Of a stretch of DNA of 64,000 nucleotides, positions 35,006 through 43,364 are shown in pieces (position 1 is the stretch's first letter; each line of letters starts with the position of its first letter). The notes below the pieces were generated by a model. The model searched no databases. It was not told the DNA's origin and was given only the letters and a program-made list of their open reading frames with translations. The translations under genes and the position numbers were made by a program. This DNA is from Noviherbaspirillum suwonense (GTDB lineage Bacteria > Pseudomonadota > Gammaproteobacteria > Burkholderiales > Burkholderiaceae_D), in assembly GCF_900182955.1 (NCBI RefSeq), contig NZ_FXUL01000012.1, positions 62,001-126,000 on the forward strand. Direction: 5' to 3'.

Positions 35006-35328
35006 GAGATTCTCCTTTGAAAAAGGAGCCCCATTTTCTTCCTGCGAGGGGCGTTTGCCGACCCTGTCCGGACGTTGGTGCCGCGGTCAATTGAAGGTCT
35101 GCTTTCATCAGGAACCGGTCGATTACGGTTAGGACGCTAACTATTTCGTTCCTGATGGGTGGTGTGATAGCGGTGAACGACATCACGTACCGGTCAAACA
35201 CTAATTTTGGCGTATTCTGTTAGTAGGGTGGCGCGTTCCGCATATAGTCGTCAGGGCATTATTCCTATACTCCTTACATGCAGTTTCGAAGTGCCAACTG
35301 TATGTTTAACCATCTCAAGGAGTTTGCA
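35006..35328. other. Intergenic stretch, no gene seen
   Basis: About 320 bp between the integrase pseudogene and an SDR gene. No family-like frame, repeat or terminator was recognised; it must hold the promoter of the SDR operon. Confidence 0.5.
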
Positions 35329-36093
35329 ATGTTCAAACAAGTCGCCCTTATTACCGGCGGTGCCACCGGCATCGGTAAAGCTGTCGCTCTCAAGCTCGTC
35401 GCTCAAGGCGTTAACGTCGTCATGAGCGGTCGCCGAGCAGAAGTCGGCGCGGTTGCCTTGGCCGAAGTCTCAGCAGCCGCACGCGACGGTGCCCAAGTTC
35501 GCTTCGTCCAGAACGACGTCGCGGACGAAACTGCCGTCAAGACGATGATTGACGGAATCGTGGCCGAATTCGGCCGTCTCGACATGGCTGTCAACAATGC
35601 CGGCCTGTCCAACGAAACCGGCACGCTCCTGGAATCGAGCAGCGACAACTATCGCGCGATGGTTGACACCAACATCATGGGTGTCTACTTCAGCATGAAG
35701 CACGAACTCGCCCAAATGGTGAAGCAAGGCAATGGCGCCATCGTGAACCTTGCCTCCATCGCCGGGCTGAACGGCATCGCTTGGGCGGGGCCGTACAGTT
35801 CCACCAAGCACGCTGTCGTCGGCCTGACCAAGTCGTCCGCCCTCGACCATGCCACTCAAGGCATTCGCGTGAACGGTGTGGCTCCTGGCGCCATCAAGAC
35901 AGACATCATTGCCGCCCAGCTCGAAGGCGGCGACCCGAACTACGACGAAACCAGCATATCTGCGATGCACCCTATGAATCGTCTGGGGCGGCCGGAAGAA
36001 GTAGCGAATGCCATCAGCTGGCTGCTCTCGGACGAGGCTAGCTTCGTCACCGGTCACATTCTCAACGTGGATGGCGGCTTCCAAGCCAAATAA
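35329..36093 (+). CDS. SDR family oxidoreductase
   Basis: A 254-residue classical short-chain dehydrogenase: NAD(P)-binding TGGATGIG (residues 9-16), NNAG motif in MAVNNAGLSNETG, catalytic S143, Y156 and K160 (YSSTK), and C-terminal VTGHILNVDGGF. It resembles glucose 1-dehydrogenase/cyclopentanol dehydrogenase-type enzymes; substrate unknown. AAGGAG precedes the ATG by 6 bp. It is followed by an AraC regulator and an NAD(P)-binding oxidoreductase with little or no gap, a three-gene operon. Confidence 0.9.
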   Translation: MFKQVALITGGATGIGKAVALKLVAQGVNVVMSGRRAEVGAVALAEVSAAARDGAQVRFVQNDVADETAVKTMIDGIVAEFGRLDMAVNNAGLSNETGTLLESSSDNYRAMVDTNIMGVYFSMKHELAQMVKQGNGAIVNLASIAGLNGIAWAGPYSSTKHAVVGLTKSSALDHATQGIRVNGVAPGAIKTDIIAAQLEGGDPNYDETSISAMHPMNRLGRPEEVANAISWLLSDEASFVTGHILNVDGGFQAK

Positions 36094-36098
36094 ACATA

Positions 36099-37124
36099 AT
36101 GACCACCTCTGTTCCAGACAAAATGAAGGTACCTGGCGCGCTGTGGGAGGGCCTCAAGCGGGTTGAACTCGACCGTGCCGAGGTAGTCCGCCGCGCAGCA
36201 CTGCCGCTCACTGTGCTGAAGGACGATACGCAGATTTCCACGGCACAGTTTTTCGCACTATTTCGCGCCATCGAAGCCGTTAGTCGAGACGCGACTATCG
36301 GGCTACGCATCGCATCCGGTCTGGATGGGGCTGTCATGCCCTTGGCTTTCGTCGCTGCTCAGCATGCTAGGGACTTCCGTGATGCGCTGAATCGGGTGGC
36401 CCGGTTCAAGCGTCTGTGCACGCCCGAGGATGTTGTACTCGTGGAGGATGGTGACCGCAGCGACATCGTTTTCCGCTGGCCACATGCTGCCCCTGATTCG
36501 ATTCCATATTCCCTAGTCGATGCCACGATGGCGTCGCTCGTGGAGCTTGGCCGCAGAGGAACTTCAGAACGGTTGATACCAGTCGCGCTGGCGTTGGCCC
36601 GTCCTGAGGCATCGAGGTCCGCGCTCGAACGATATTTTGGCTGCCAAGTTAGGTTTAATGCCGCGAAAGACCGTATTAGTTTCCGGCGAGATGACCTCGA
36701 CAAGCGATTCGTCACTTACAACAGGGACTTGTTGGAGGTTATTGCGCCAGAACTGGACCGGCGTCTTGAACACCATTTGATGTCGGGTTCTGTTGCTGAG
36801 CAGGCCCGCTGGGTACTGCGCCGGCGGTTGACGGCTGGTCGGCCGGACATTCGTTCGGTCGCAGCAGAACTGGCTATGAGCGAACGCTCCCTACAGCGGC
36901 ACCTGACGGATGAAGGTGTCAGTTTCCAGGCCCTTGTGAGTGATACGAGACATCAGTTGGCACTTGAGCATTTGTCTGACGCTTCCTTGACGCTCATTGA
37001 AGTTGCCTACATGCTTGGCTACGAAGACAAGAATTCGTTCTTCCGAGCCTTCAGGCAGTGGGAGGAACAAACGCCATCGGAGTGGCGAGTCGCAAATCTA
37101 GCGAATCGCTCAATGAATGGGTAG
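36099..37124 (+). CDS. AraC-family transcriptional regulator
   Basis: A 341-residue regulator with an N-terminal arabinose-binding-like domain (about 15-200; FALFRAIEAVSRDATIGLRI) and a C-terminal AraC helix-turn-helix pair (SVAAELAMSERSLQRHLTDE and LIEVAYMLGYEDKNSFFRAF). It starts 5 bp after the SDR gene, so the operon probably encodes its own regulator. The inducer is unknown, most likely a compound related to the SDR substrate. Confidence 0.9.
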   Translation: MTTSVPDKMKVPGALWEGLKRVELDRAEVVRRAALPLTVLKDDTQISTAQFFALFRAIEAVSRDATIGLRIASGLDGAVMPLAFVAAQHARDFRDALNRVARFKRLCTPEDVVLVEDGDRSDIVFRWPHAAPDSIPYSLVDATMASLVELGRRGTSERLIPVALALARPEASRSALERYFGCQVRFNAAKDRISFRRDDLDKRFVTYNRDLLEVIAPELDRRLEHHLMSGSVAEQARWVLRRRLTAGRPDIRSVAAELAMSERSLQRHLTDEGVSFQALVSDTRHQLALEHLSDASLTLIEVAYMLGYEDKNSFFRAFRQWEEQTPSEWRVANLANRSMNG

Positions 37125-37135
37125 GGTCGGTTACG

Positions 37136-37834
37136 ATGAGAGTTCTTATTTTTGGAGCCACCGGCATGGTGGGTGGCGGCGTTCTGCGCGAGTGCCTACT
37201 TGCGGCTGACGTTGAACGAGTGGTTTCCATCGGTCGTTCGGCATTGCTGTTGGACCATCCAAAACTGGTTCAGGTGGTGCGTCCGAATTTTGCGACAGAC
37301 ACATCCGAAATTACGGATGATGACCTGCGCAACGTGGATGCCTGCTTTTTCTCCCTTGGGGTATCGGCATCGGGCCTCTCTGAGGAGAAATACACAGCGC
37401 TGACATACAGTCTTACGATGGCGGTGGCTAAGCGCCTTAGCCGCTTCAGCCCGCAGGCGAGTTTCGTTTATGTATCGGGCGCAGGGGCAGACAGCAGCGA
37501 ACAAGGTTCAAGCATGTGGGCCAGGGTTCGGGGTAAGACGGAGAACGCACTGCTACGCATACCATTCAAGCATGTACATGTTTTGCGTCCGGCAGTTATT
37601 CAGCCCTTGAACAACGCAGTGTCCAAGACTGATTCCTATCGCATCTTCGATAAAGTCTTGAGCCCCTTGCTCACTCTTGGCCGGAAGCTGTTCCCGTCAC
37701 ATGTTCTAACCACCGAAGTTATCGGTCAGGCTATGCTCCAGATTGCACGCAGGGGAGCGCCGGTATCTGTGTTGAACGCAGCCGCCATCTATAAAGTTGC
37801 ATGCTCATCAGTAGAAGCTAACTCAAAGAGATGA
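37136..37834 (+). CDS. NAD(P)-binding oxidoreductase, atypical SDR
   Basis: A 232-residue protein with an N-terminal Rossmann motif (IFGATGMVGGGVLRE) and the pattern FVYVSGAGADSSE expected of HTATIP2/NmrA-type atypical SDRs, where YVSG-type segments replace the usual YxxxK site. Such proteins reduce or only bind NAD(P)H and act as redox sensors or epimerase-like enzymes. The ATG at 37136 is 11 bp after the AraC stop; an earlier in-frame GTG/ATG at 37058 would overlap it. Third gene of the operon. Confidence 0.8.
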   Translation: MRVLIFGATGMVGGGVLRECLLAADVERVVSIGRSALLLDHPKLVQVVRPNFATDTSEITDDDLRNVDACFFSLGVSASGLSEEKYTALTYSLTMAVAKRLSRFSPQASFVYVSGAGADSSEQGSSMWARVRGKTENALLRIPFKHVHVLRPAVIQPLNNAVSKTDSYRIFDKVLSPLLTLGRKLFPSHVLTTEVIGQAMLQIARRGAPVSVLNAAAIYKVACSSVEANSKR

Positions 37835-38256
37835 CAGCAATCAGATAGCAATGGCTGCTTCCGAAATCACAACGGCCCTTTGCAGCCGACCGCTGTTGGG
37901 GTGGACGAGTTTCCGCTTTTGGCCGAACATGGCCCGATAGCGAACCGGAGCTATCGACCCTTTGCTGCCGTTCCTCTAGATTTGGCTGACGGCTGCTTTC
38001 ATAACATTAGCAGAAGCTACCTGTGCCGGACGAGTAAAACGCATTCCTATAGTTTGGTTGGCACCTTCATCTACTCTTGATAACCTCTTTTATCAAAGTA
38101 AAACAGCCGCGAAGTCGGACTGGACCGTGGCGGCGTCATGGCAGGGACAAGTGAATGTGAAAGGGTAATGGAAACATAGGGAAGGCTAAGCTGCAGGCGA
38201 ACTGGCCAACAAAAAAGCCCGCACGCGGCGGGCTCATCTGACTTACCGGGAAACGC
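37835..38256. other. Intergenic stretch with a degenerate repeat and a terminator
   Basis: About 420 bp. Between about 37890 and 37975 there are pieces like the dispersed repeat (GCTTTTGGCCGAACATGGCC and CTATCGACCCTTTGCTGCCG). A minus-strand terminator lies at 38211-38234. No gene seen. Confidence 0.5.
38211..38234 (-). terminator. Rho-independent terminator of the PEP-CTERM gene
   Basis: AGCCCGC (38216-38222) pairs with GCGGGCT (38228-38234) around a 5-nt loop, followed on the minus strand by TTTTTT (38211-38216). It lies 22 bp after the stop of the gene at 38257. Confidence 0.85.
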
Positions 38257-38838
38257 TTATTTTTTGGCTGACTTGCGGCGCGCTGCTGTGAAAGCCAGCA
38301 GACCCAATCCTAGCATTGCAACCGTACCCGGTTCTGGCACTTGGGCCGTTACGTTAATGTTGTCAAAAGAATGATACGGGCTGGCTTGTGTCCACCTCAC
38401 AGAGGTCACGTTGTCGAACGACGTACCGAAGTTAAAGGTTTGCAGGTTATTCGCCGAATTTGTCCTGAACTCAGTCGAGGTGGTGCTGCCGTTCAGTAAA
38501 GTTCCAGTAAAAGTCACCGTGACTTGATAGCCACCATCTAAGCTATCCAGACCGATACTATCGAGGGAAAAAAGGCCACCGCCGATTTTTGTTAAGACCG
38601 TGACACCATTTATATTATTGTTGAAAAAGCCAGTGTTTCCGTCGTAACCAACGCTGCCCGAGTGAATCGAAGCAAAACCGTTAGTACCAGTGGTATCGAG
38701 TTGAAAGCCGTCTTCCTCATAGTGCTTTCCTCGATTGACGTCGCCATTGTTGCCAGTTAAGGAATTGAAGTCCATGACAACCGCACTAGCGTTGAATCCG
38801 ACAGTAGCGAGCAGAGCAGCGAGCAGAAAGCGTTTCAT
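38257..38838 (-). CDS. PEP-CTERM sorting-domain secreted protein
   Basis: A 193-residue exported protein. Signal peptide of about 19 residues (MKRFLLAALLATVGFNASA), a beta-rich, Gly/Asn/Thr-rich middle, and a C-terminal sorting tag: VPEPG, a hydrophobic segment (TVAMLGLGLLAFTA) and a basic end (ARRKSAKK). PEP-CTERM proteins are cut by an exosortase (EpsH/XrtA type) and sent to the cell surface or matrix. No exosortase is in this window, so it must be elsewhere. Lower GC than surrounding operons; strong terminator follows. Confidence 0.93.
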   Translation of the reverse strand: MKRFLLAALLATVGFNASAVVMDFNSLTGNNGDVNRGKHYEEDGFQLDTTGTNGFASIHSGSVGYDGNTGFFNNNINGVTVLTKIGGGLFSLDSIGLDSLDGGYQVTVTFTGTLLNGSTTSTEFRTNSANNLQTFNFGTSFDNVTSVRWTQASPYHSFDNINVTAQVPEPGTVAMLGLGLLAFTAARRKSAKK

Positions 38839-39482
38839 TTGATAATCCCTGAAAGTGATTGTTTGTTGTACAGGGATAGAGCAGTTTTCATGCCAACAGG
38901 AAAATGTTTATTATTATCAATGACTTAATGTTTCTACAAAGAAAATTAGTTGCTGCAGTGTAAAAGTTTCCGACATAACAACTTTCAGCAGCAGAAAGAA
39001 AGTTGATATGAGATGAAGAGCTAAGCGCAGATATCCTGTCCAAAGACCTAGTGCACATGGCGTCTCTCATTGAAAAAGCGGTGAGCATCGGGCAGTTTGT
39101 TTTGTGCAGTCAAAATTTCTAAGCTCGCGGCCAACGATTGGCCCTTTGGTAGGAAAGGCATCGCGCTGACTGCAGTTTGTATAAAAGCTGACGCTCACCG
39201 GTTTCATGCGACCGACTGAAAATGGCCGCATGCAGACAAAGGGCTACGCCAAGTTGTTCAAGACTCTAGTGACTCCCCGCTCGTGGCATGGGCAGCATAT
39301 CACTCTGATTTGTATAGGGCGCTTGTTCAAACCTTTATTGGCGGGCAACAGGCAGGGACAGAATCTGAGTCGGCCGTTTCGGGTCGCGCCATTCCGATGA
39401 GGGGACGAATGCGACCGAGGCAATTCCGTTACTGCTTCCTTTCAGCGGTCTTCTGCCGAGGCTCAACAATGATGCGCCTGCC
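38839..39482. other. Long intergenic stretch, no gene seen
   Basis: About 640 bp. The first 250 bp are AT-rich and must contain the PEP-CTERM gene promoter. A short piece at 39371-39396 (CGGCCGTTTCGGGTCGCGCC) looks like a reversed, degenerate fragment of the dispersed repeat. No open frame has family features. Confidence 0.5.
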
Positions 39483-39925
39483 TTATGGCGTTGCCGGTAC
39501 CCGTTCCCACGGACTGCGACATTGGGCGACGTAGGGATAGTACCGGCCCGAGTCGCGGCAGTAATACCAATACCCGCGCGGAGACGCCGACATGCCTGGC
39601 GCCGGGAGCGGAGGGAGCGGCTCTCCGGGGGCGAGCGCCAGGGGCGGCTGGTAAGGATCCGGGAAGGGATACACGGGCGCCGGATACCAGTACCATGCCG
39701 GCCCAACCGTCCACCACCAGCCCTGCCGTCCACCGTGCACGCCATGCACCCAGCGGCCCGAACGCCAGCGATGAATGTCATGGTCGTGGAAACGGTGTAT
39801 ATCCCCATGCCACTGCTGCCGCGCCGCGCCTCGCCGCGACCGTGATGGCGCTCCTGCGCCGGAGCGGGCAGGGCGACCGTTGCAAGCAGGAGAATGAAGC
39901 GGGATTCTTTCGCGCGAATCATCAT
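39483..39925 (-). pseudogene. Exported His/Trp/Tyr-rich small protein, frameshifted
   Basis: The frame from the ATG at 39925 encodes a signal peptide (MMIRAKESRFILLLATVALP, then APAQERHHG). The family-like body follows in another frame: WHGDIHRFHDHDIHRWRSGR, then GWWWTVGPAWYWYPAPVYP and YWYYCRDSGRYYPYVAQC. Joining the two needs one base change between about 39840 and 39885. Such proteins are common small envelope proteins in Burkholderiales, function unknown. Either a young pseudogene or a sequencing error. It follows the lipoprotein gene at 39969 by 43 bp. Confidence 0.6.
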
Positions 39926-39968
39926 GCACCTCTGGACCATAGGCAATTCCAGGAAGCTGAAAACGGCA

Positions 39969-40169
39969 TCAACGATGATGATGTCCGCCGCCGCCCCGGT
40001 AACCAAAGTTCAAGCCGAATGAAACCGGCGGAGCGGCATAAACCGGGGCCGGCGGATAGTAGGAATACGGCGCTCCGCCGTAGACCGGCGGCGGACTATA
40101 GACGACGCAGCCGCCAAGCAAGGTCGACGCGGCGCCTGCCGCCAAAAGGATACGCACTGGGGTCTTCAT
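39969..40169 (-). CDS. Small Pro/Tyr/Gly-rich lipoprotein
   Basis: A 66-residue lipoprotein: signal MKTPVRILLAAGAASTLLGG ending in the lipobox LGGC, followed by a Pro/Tyr-rich low-complexity body (VYSPPPVYGGAPYSYYPPAP) and a Gly/His-rich end (GGGGHHHR) that might bind metal. The longer frame to 40274 lacks a signal. Likely first gene of a two-gene unit with the frameshifted protein downstream. No known function. Confidence 0.7.
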   Translation of the reverse strand: MKTPVRILLAAGAASTLLGGCVVYSPPPVYGGAPYSYYPPAPVYAAPPVSFGLNFGYRGGGGHHHR

Positions 40170-40472
40170 GAGAGTTTTCTTTCCAGCACAATTATAGAAA
40201 TCCTCTAGGGACGCGCGGGCGGTTTTACGCTTTCTTACAAACCCGGTTTCATCAACACGGAAGGATGGAATCAATGCCCTGCCATCCGCCGGAATTGGCG
40301 GTCAAAGGCGAGCGCTCGCCTTCACGACCTTGGGGGCTATTTGCGGGCCGCAGAGACGGCCGGCATTGAGAAGCTGTCCATGCACGTTTCCCTTACCCCG
40401 ACACGGCCGCGAAATAGCGCTAACTGGTAAGGTCGCCGCATCGTCAGGCGGGGATGGCGATGCCGCCGTTCG
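40170..40472. other. Intergenic stretch, no gene seen
   Basis: About 300 bp between the small lipoprotein and the alpha/beta hydrolase. No gene, repeat or clear terminator. Confidence 0.5.
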
Positions 40473-41357
40473 TCATTCCCTGCCAAGGAAGCGGATGAGT
40501 TCGTCACCGATCCGCTCAGGCGCTTCCCGCTGCGGGAAATGGCCGATCCCGTCGCAAACGACGCGCTCGTAGCGCCCAGTGAAATAATGCGCGCGGCCGG
40601 CGGATGTTTCCGGTGGATTGACCCGGTCGTCTTTCCCGTGAAGGACCAGGGTATCGACATCCAGGACCGGGGCCGGATTCAATGCGGCTTCGGCGCCGTC
40701 ATAGGCAGGGTCGCCTTCGGCATGGCCCCAGCGGTGCCGGTAGGAATGCAGGGTCACATCGGCCCAGTCCGCCTGGTCGAAGGCGGTGGCGGTTGCTGCA
40801 AACTCGTCCGGGTTATTCCATGGGCCAGGTGGCGACCAGGTATCCCACATGAATTTCGCGAATGCGCGGCCGTCGGTGCGCACCACCTGGTCGCCGCGCG
40901 GCGTGGCCATCAGCCAGTGGTACCAGTAGTTGCGCAGCATTTCCATCGATAGCGCCTGGTCCGGCTGGTTGGTCCCGTACCCCACAGAGAGCATCGCCAG
41001 GTGACTGGCGACGCCGGGACGCAGGCCGCAGGCGTTCGCGGCGGCACGCGCGCCCCAGTCGTGGCCGATGAGGGCAGGCTTGTCCAACTGGAGCGCATCG
41101 ATGAAGTCCAGCAGGTCGCATCCAAGAGCGGCAAGCTGGCCCGAGCGGATTTTGCCCGGGTCGCGGAAAGTCGTTGGCGCGAACCCGCGGACCGCCGGCA
41201 CAAGCACCCGCCAACCCGCGTCGGCCAGCCTGCCTGCCACCCCGTTCCAGGTGCGCGGACTATCCGGCCAGCCGTGGATGCAGATCGCGGTACGGTTGCC
41301 GCTTTCATTTCGCTCTCCATAGCCGATGCGCAGTGTCGGCGTATCGATGAATTTCAT
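40473..41357 (-). CDS. Alpha/beta hydrolase, epoxide hydrolase/dehalogenase type
   Basis: A 294-residue alpha/beta hydrolase. The oxyanion-hole HGWPDSPRTW (29-38) and the nucleophile elbow LIGHDWGARAA with D100 in place of Ser identify the epoxide hydrolase / haloalkane dehalogenase branch. The C-terminal catalytic His is in DGIGHFPQREAPERI. No signal peptide, so cytoplasmic. The ATG at 41357 gives the family start. It lies 66 bp downstream of the GntR gene on the same strand and may extend the catabolic block upstream. Confidence 0.85.
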   Translation of the reverse strand: MKFIDTPTLRIGYGERNESGNRTAICIHGWPDSPRTWNGVAGRLADAGWRVLVPAVRGFAPTTFRDPGKIRSGQLAALGCDLLDFIDALQLDKPALIGHDWGARAAANACGLRPGVASHLAMLSVGYGTNQPDQALSMEMLRNYWYHWLMATPRGDQVVRTDGRAFAKFMWDTWSPPGPWNNPDEFAATATAFDQADWADVTLHSYRHRWGHAEGDPAYDGAEAALNPAPVLDVDTLVLHGKDDRVNPPETSAGRAHYFTGRYERVVCDGIGHFPQREAPERIGDELIRFLGRE

Positions 41358-41423
41358 GGGGATCCCCCGGTTTTTCAACGGGCTTCGGGGGAAGTGCGGT
41401 CGCCCCATTACCGCCGGATGTTG

Positions 41424-42095
41424 TCAGGTTTCGACAGGCTGCTGCGCATGCAGGCGCGCAATCATGAAATCGGCGGCGTTGGTGATATGGCGCCGCGCAA
41501 GCTTTTCCGCCAGTTCGGAATTTCCGGCCATGATCGCGTCCAGGATCTCCACGTGCTGGTCCCATATGTTTCGCGGCCGTTCGTCGCGCATCAGCACTTC
41601 GCCCATCACGCGCTGCGTCTGCACCCAATTGGACTCCATCGCGGGCGCAATCAACGGGTTTTCCGAAAGCTGATAAATGAATTCATGAAATTTCATATCT
41701 GCCGCAATCATTCGCGTCACCGAACCGCTCAGCACCGCCTTGCGGCCGTTCTCGATCAGACCGGGCCCGATCTTCTTCGCCAGCGCTGCATTCCTTTCCG
41801 CTGCCTTGGCGCAGGCCAGCCCTTCCATGACGGCCCGAATATCGTACATATTCCGCACATGGTCGAGATCCATGGGCGCAACGATGAGTCCCCGCCCGGG
41901 GGCGTCATGCAGCACGCCCTGATTGCGCAACAGCAGCAGCGCCTGCTGCACCGGTTGCCGGGACACGCCGAGCAGCTGCGCAATCTGTTCCTGGATGATC
42001 CGGCTTCCCGGCGGGAGCTTGCCTTCGGCGATTTCAGAGAAAATGGCGGCGTAGACTTGTTCCACCAGCTTTGGAGAGGTTGCCAATTCCTTCAT
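41424..42095 (-). CDS. GntR-family regulator, FCD domain
   Basis: A 223-residue FadR/VanR-type regulator. The N-terminal winged helix is QVYAAIFSEIAEGKLPPGSR, QEQIAQLLGVSRQPVQQALL; the all-helical FCD effector domain follows from about residue 85 (VRNMYDIRAVMEGLACAKAA). These proteins usually repress uptake and catabolic genes until a carboxylic acid binds. It is the only GntR regulator here and lies in the same block as the TRAP/ThDP/SDR genes, so it is the first candidate for binding the CTGAATTCAG sites at 48.2, 48.3 and 50.2 kb. That link is inference. Confidence 0.9.
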   Translation of the reverse strand: MKELATSPKLVEQVYAAIFSEIAEGKLPPGSRIIQEQIAQLLGVSRQPVQQALLLLRNQGVLHDAPGRGLIVAPMDLDHVRNMYDIRAVMEGLACAKAAERNAALAKKIGPGLIENGRKAVLSGSVTRMIAADMKFHEFIYQLSENPLIAPAMESNWVQTQRVMGEVLMRDERPRNIWDQHVEILDAIMAGNSELAEKLARRHITNAADFMIARLHAQQPVET

Positions 42096-42521
42096 GAAAA
42101 TACTTTCTTAAAATATCTATGCGAAAGATAGCATATGCGCGGCCCGGGCCAGCGTCAGCACAAGCTATCGTTTTTGGCGAACCGCATCGGACTCGACAGC
42201 GGCGCCAGTAAAGCCGCATCGCGGCGAACCGGCAAGCGCGCGTTGGCAACGATTATGGCCTTTCATACGATCCCCAATACGTTCGTCATCCCTTCGTCTT
42301 CCGTCGCGGCGCGCATGATTCGCCGGCAGGACACGCTCCCGAAACCGGCGCCGGATAATGCAGCTTGCGACCTGTCGATCCGCGCCGTCGCCGCCCCGTT
42401 TGCCGGTATGCCGCTTACTGCCGGCCGCTGCGCCGGTCCGGCGAACCTTCCCTGCCCTCCACCCAAGCGCGGAACGAATGCTCTCAACGAACCGCGGACT
42501 GGCAAGCCCATCGTCACACCT
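42096..42521. other. Intergenic stretch, no gene seen
   Basis: About 425 bp between the GntR gene and the SDR gene. No family-like frame. A short inverted repeat CTATGCGAAAGATAG lies near 42117-42131 just upstream of the GntR start. Confidence 0.5.
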
Positions 42522-43301
42522 TCAAAGGGAACTGACCAGATGACCGCCGTCGACCGCGACGATGGCGCCGCTCATGTGACGGCCGGCCTCGCTTGCCAGC
42601 AGGAGCAGCGGGCCGTCGAGGTCTTCCGGCAGGCCAAAACGGCGCGTGGGAATGCGGGACCGCAGTTTTTCACCGGCCTGGCTGGCGAGGAAATCCCGGT
42701 TGAGGTCCGTCACAATGTAGCCGGGCAAAAGCCCATTTGCCCGGATGTCGTAGCGCGCCAGTTCGAGCGCCAGGGTCTTGGTTGCCTGCACCAGGGCCGC
42801 CTTGGAAATGGCATAGGGGGCCACGCCGCCCGCCACGCGCTGCCCGAGAATGGAGGCCACATTGACCAGGCTGCCGCCCTTGCCGGCGGCGACCATGCGC
42901 CTTGCTGCTTCCTGCGCGATCAGCCAGCTGCCTTTCAGGTTGGTGTCGACGACGCTGTCCCAGTCCTGCTCGGTCTGCTCGAGCAGCGCCTTCGTGATGG
43001 TGACGCCGGCATTGTTGACCACGATGTCCGGGCAGCCTGCGCGGGCGTCGATCTCGTCGAAGCAGCCGTGAACGGCGGCCGATTGCGTGACATCAAGGCC
43101 GACGGCCACCGCGTTCACGCCCAGCGCGCCAATCTCGTCAACCAGCGAAGCGAGCTTTTCGGCACGCCGCGCAGTGACGACGACATCGGCGCCGGCGCGG
43201 GCCAGTACCCGCGCGAAATGCCGTCCGAGTCCGCCGGAGGCGCCGGTGACCAGCGCCAGGCGGCCGTCGAGCCGGAAGATGGATTCAATCGCCCTGTCCA
43301 T
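42522..43301 (-). CDS. SDR family oxidoreductase
   Basis: A 259-residue classical SDR: cofactor loop TGASGGLG (19-26), VNNAGVTITKALLEQ, catalytic YAISK motif and the C-terminal ending GAIVAVDGGHLVSSL. Close in layout to gluconate 5-dehydrogenase/3-oxoacyl reductase-like enzymes; substrate unknown. The ATG at 43301 has GGGAGC upstream. It lies 63 bp after the ThDP enzyme gene and closes the TRAP-ThDP-SDR operon. Confidence 0.88.
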   Translation of the reverse strand: MDRAIESIFRLDGRLALVTGASGGLGRHFARVLARAGADVVVTARRAEKLASLVDEIGALGVNAVAVGLDVTQSAAVHGCFDEIDARAGCPDIVVNNAGVTITKALLEQTEQDWDSVVDTNLKGSWLIAQEAARRMVAAGKGGSLVNVASILGQRVAGGVAPYAISKAALVQATKTLALELARYDIRANGLLPGYIVTDLNRDFLASQAGEKLRSRIPTRRFGLPEDLDGPLLLLASEAGRHMSGAIVAVDGGHLVSSL

Positions 43302-43364
43302 GATCGCTCCCGTTAAATCCAGTTCAGCAAAGTCGCCGGGCGGCAAGGGCGCCGGCGTTCCCGT

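Noticed and set aside
42135-43316. A 393-codon open frame on the plus strand
   Set aside because: Mostly antisense to the SDR gene; the part in the 42.1-42.5 kb gap has no similarity to known proteins.
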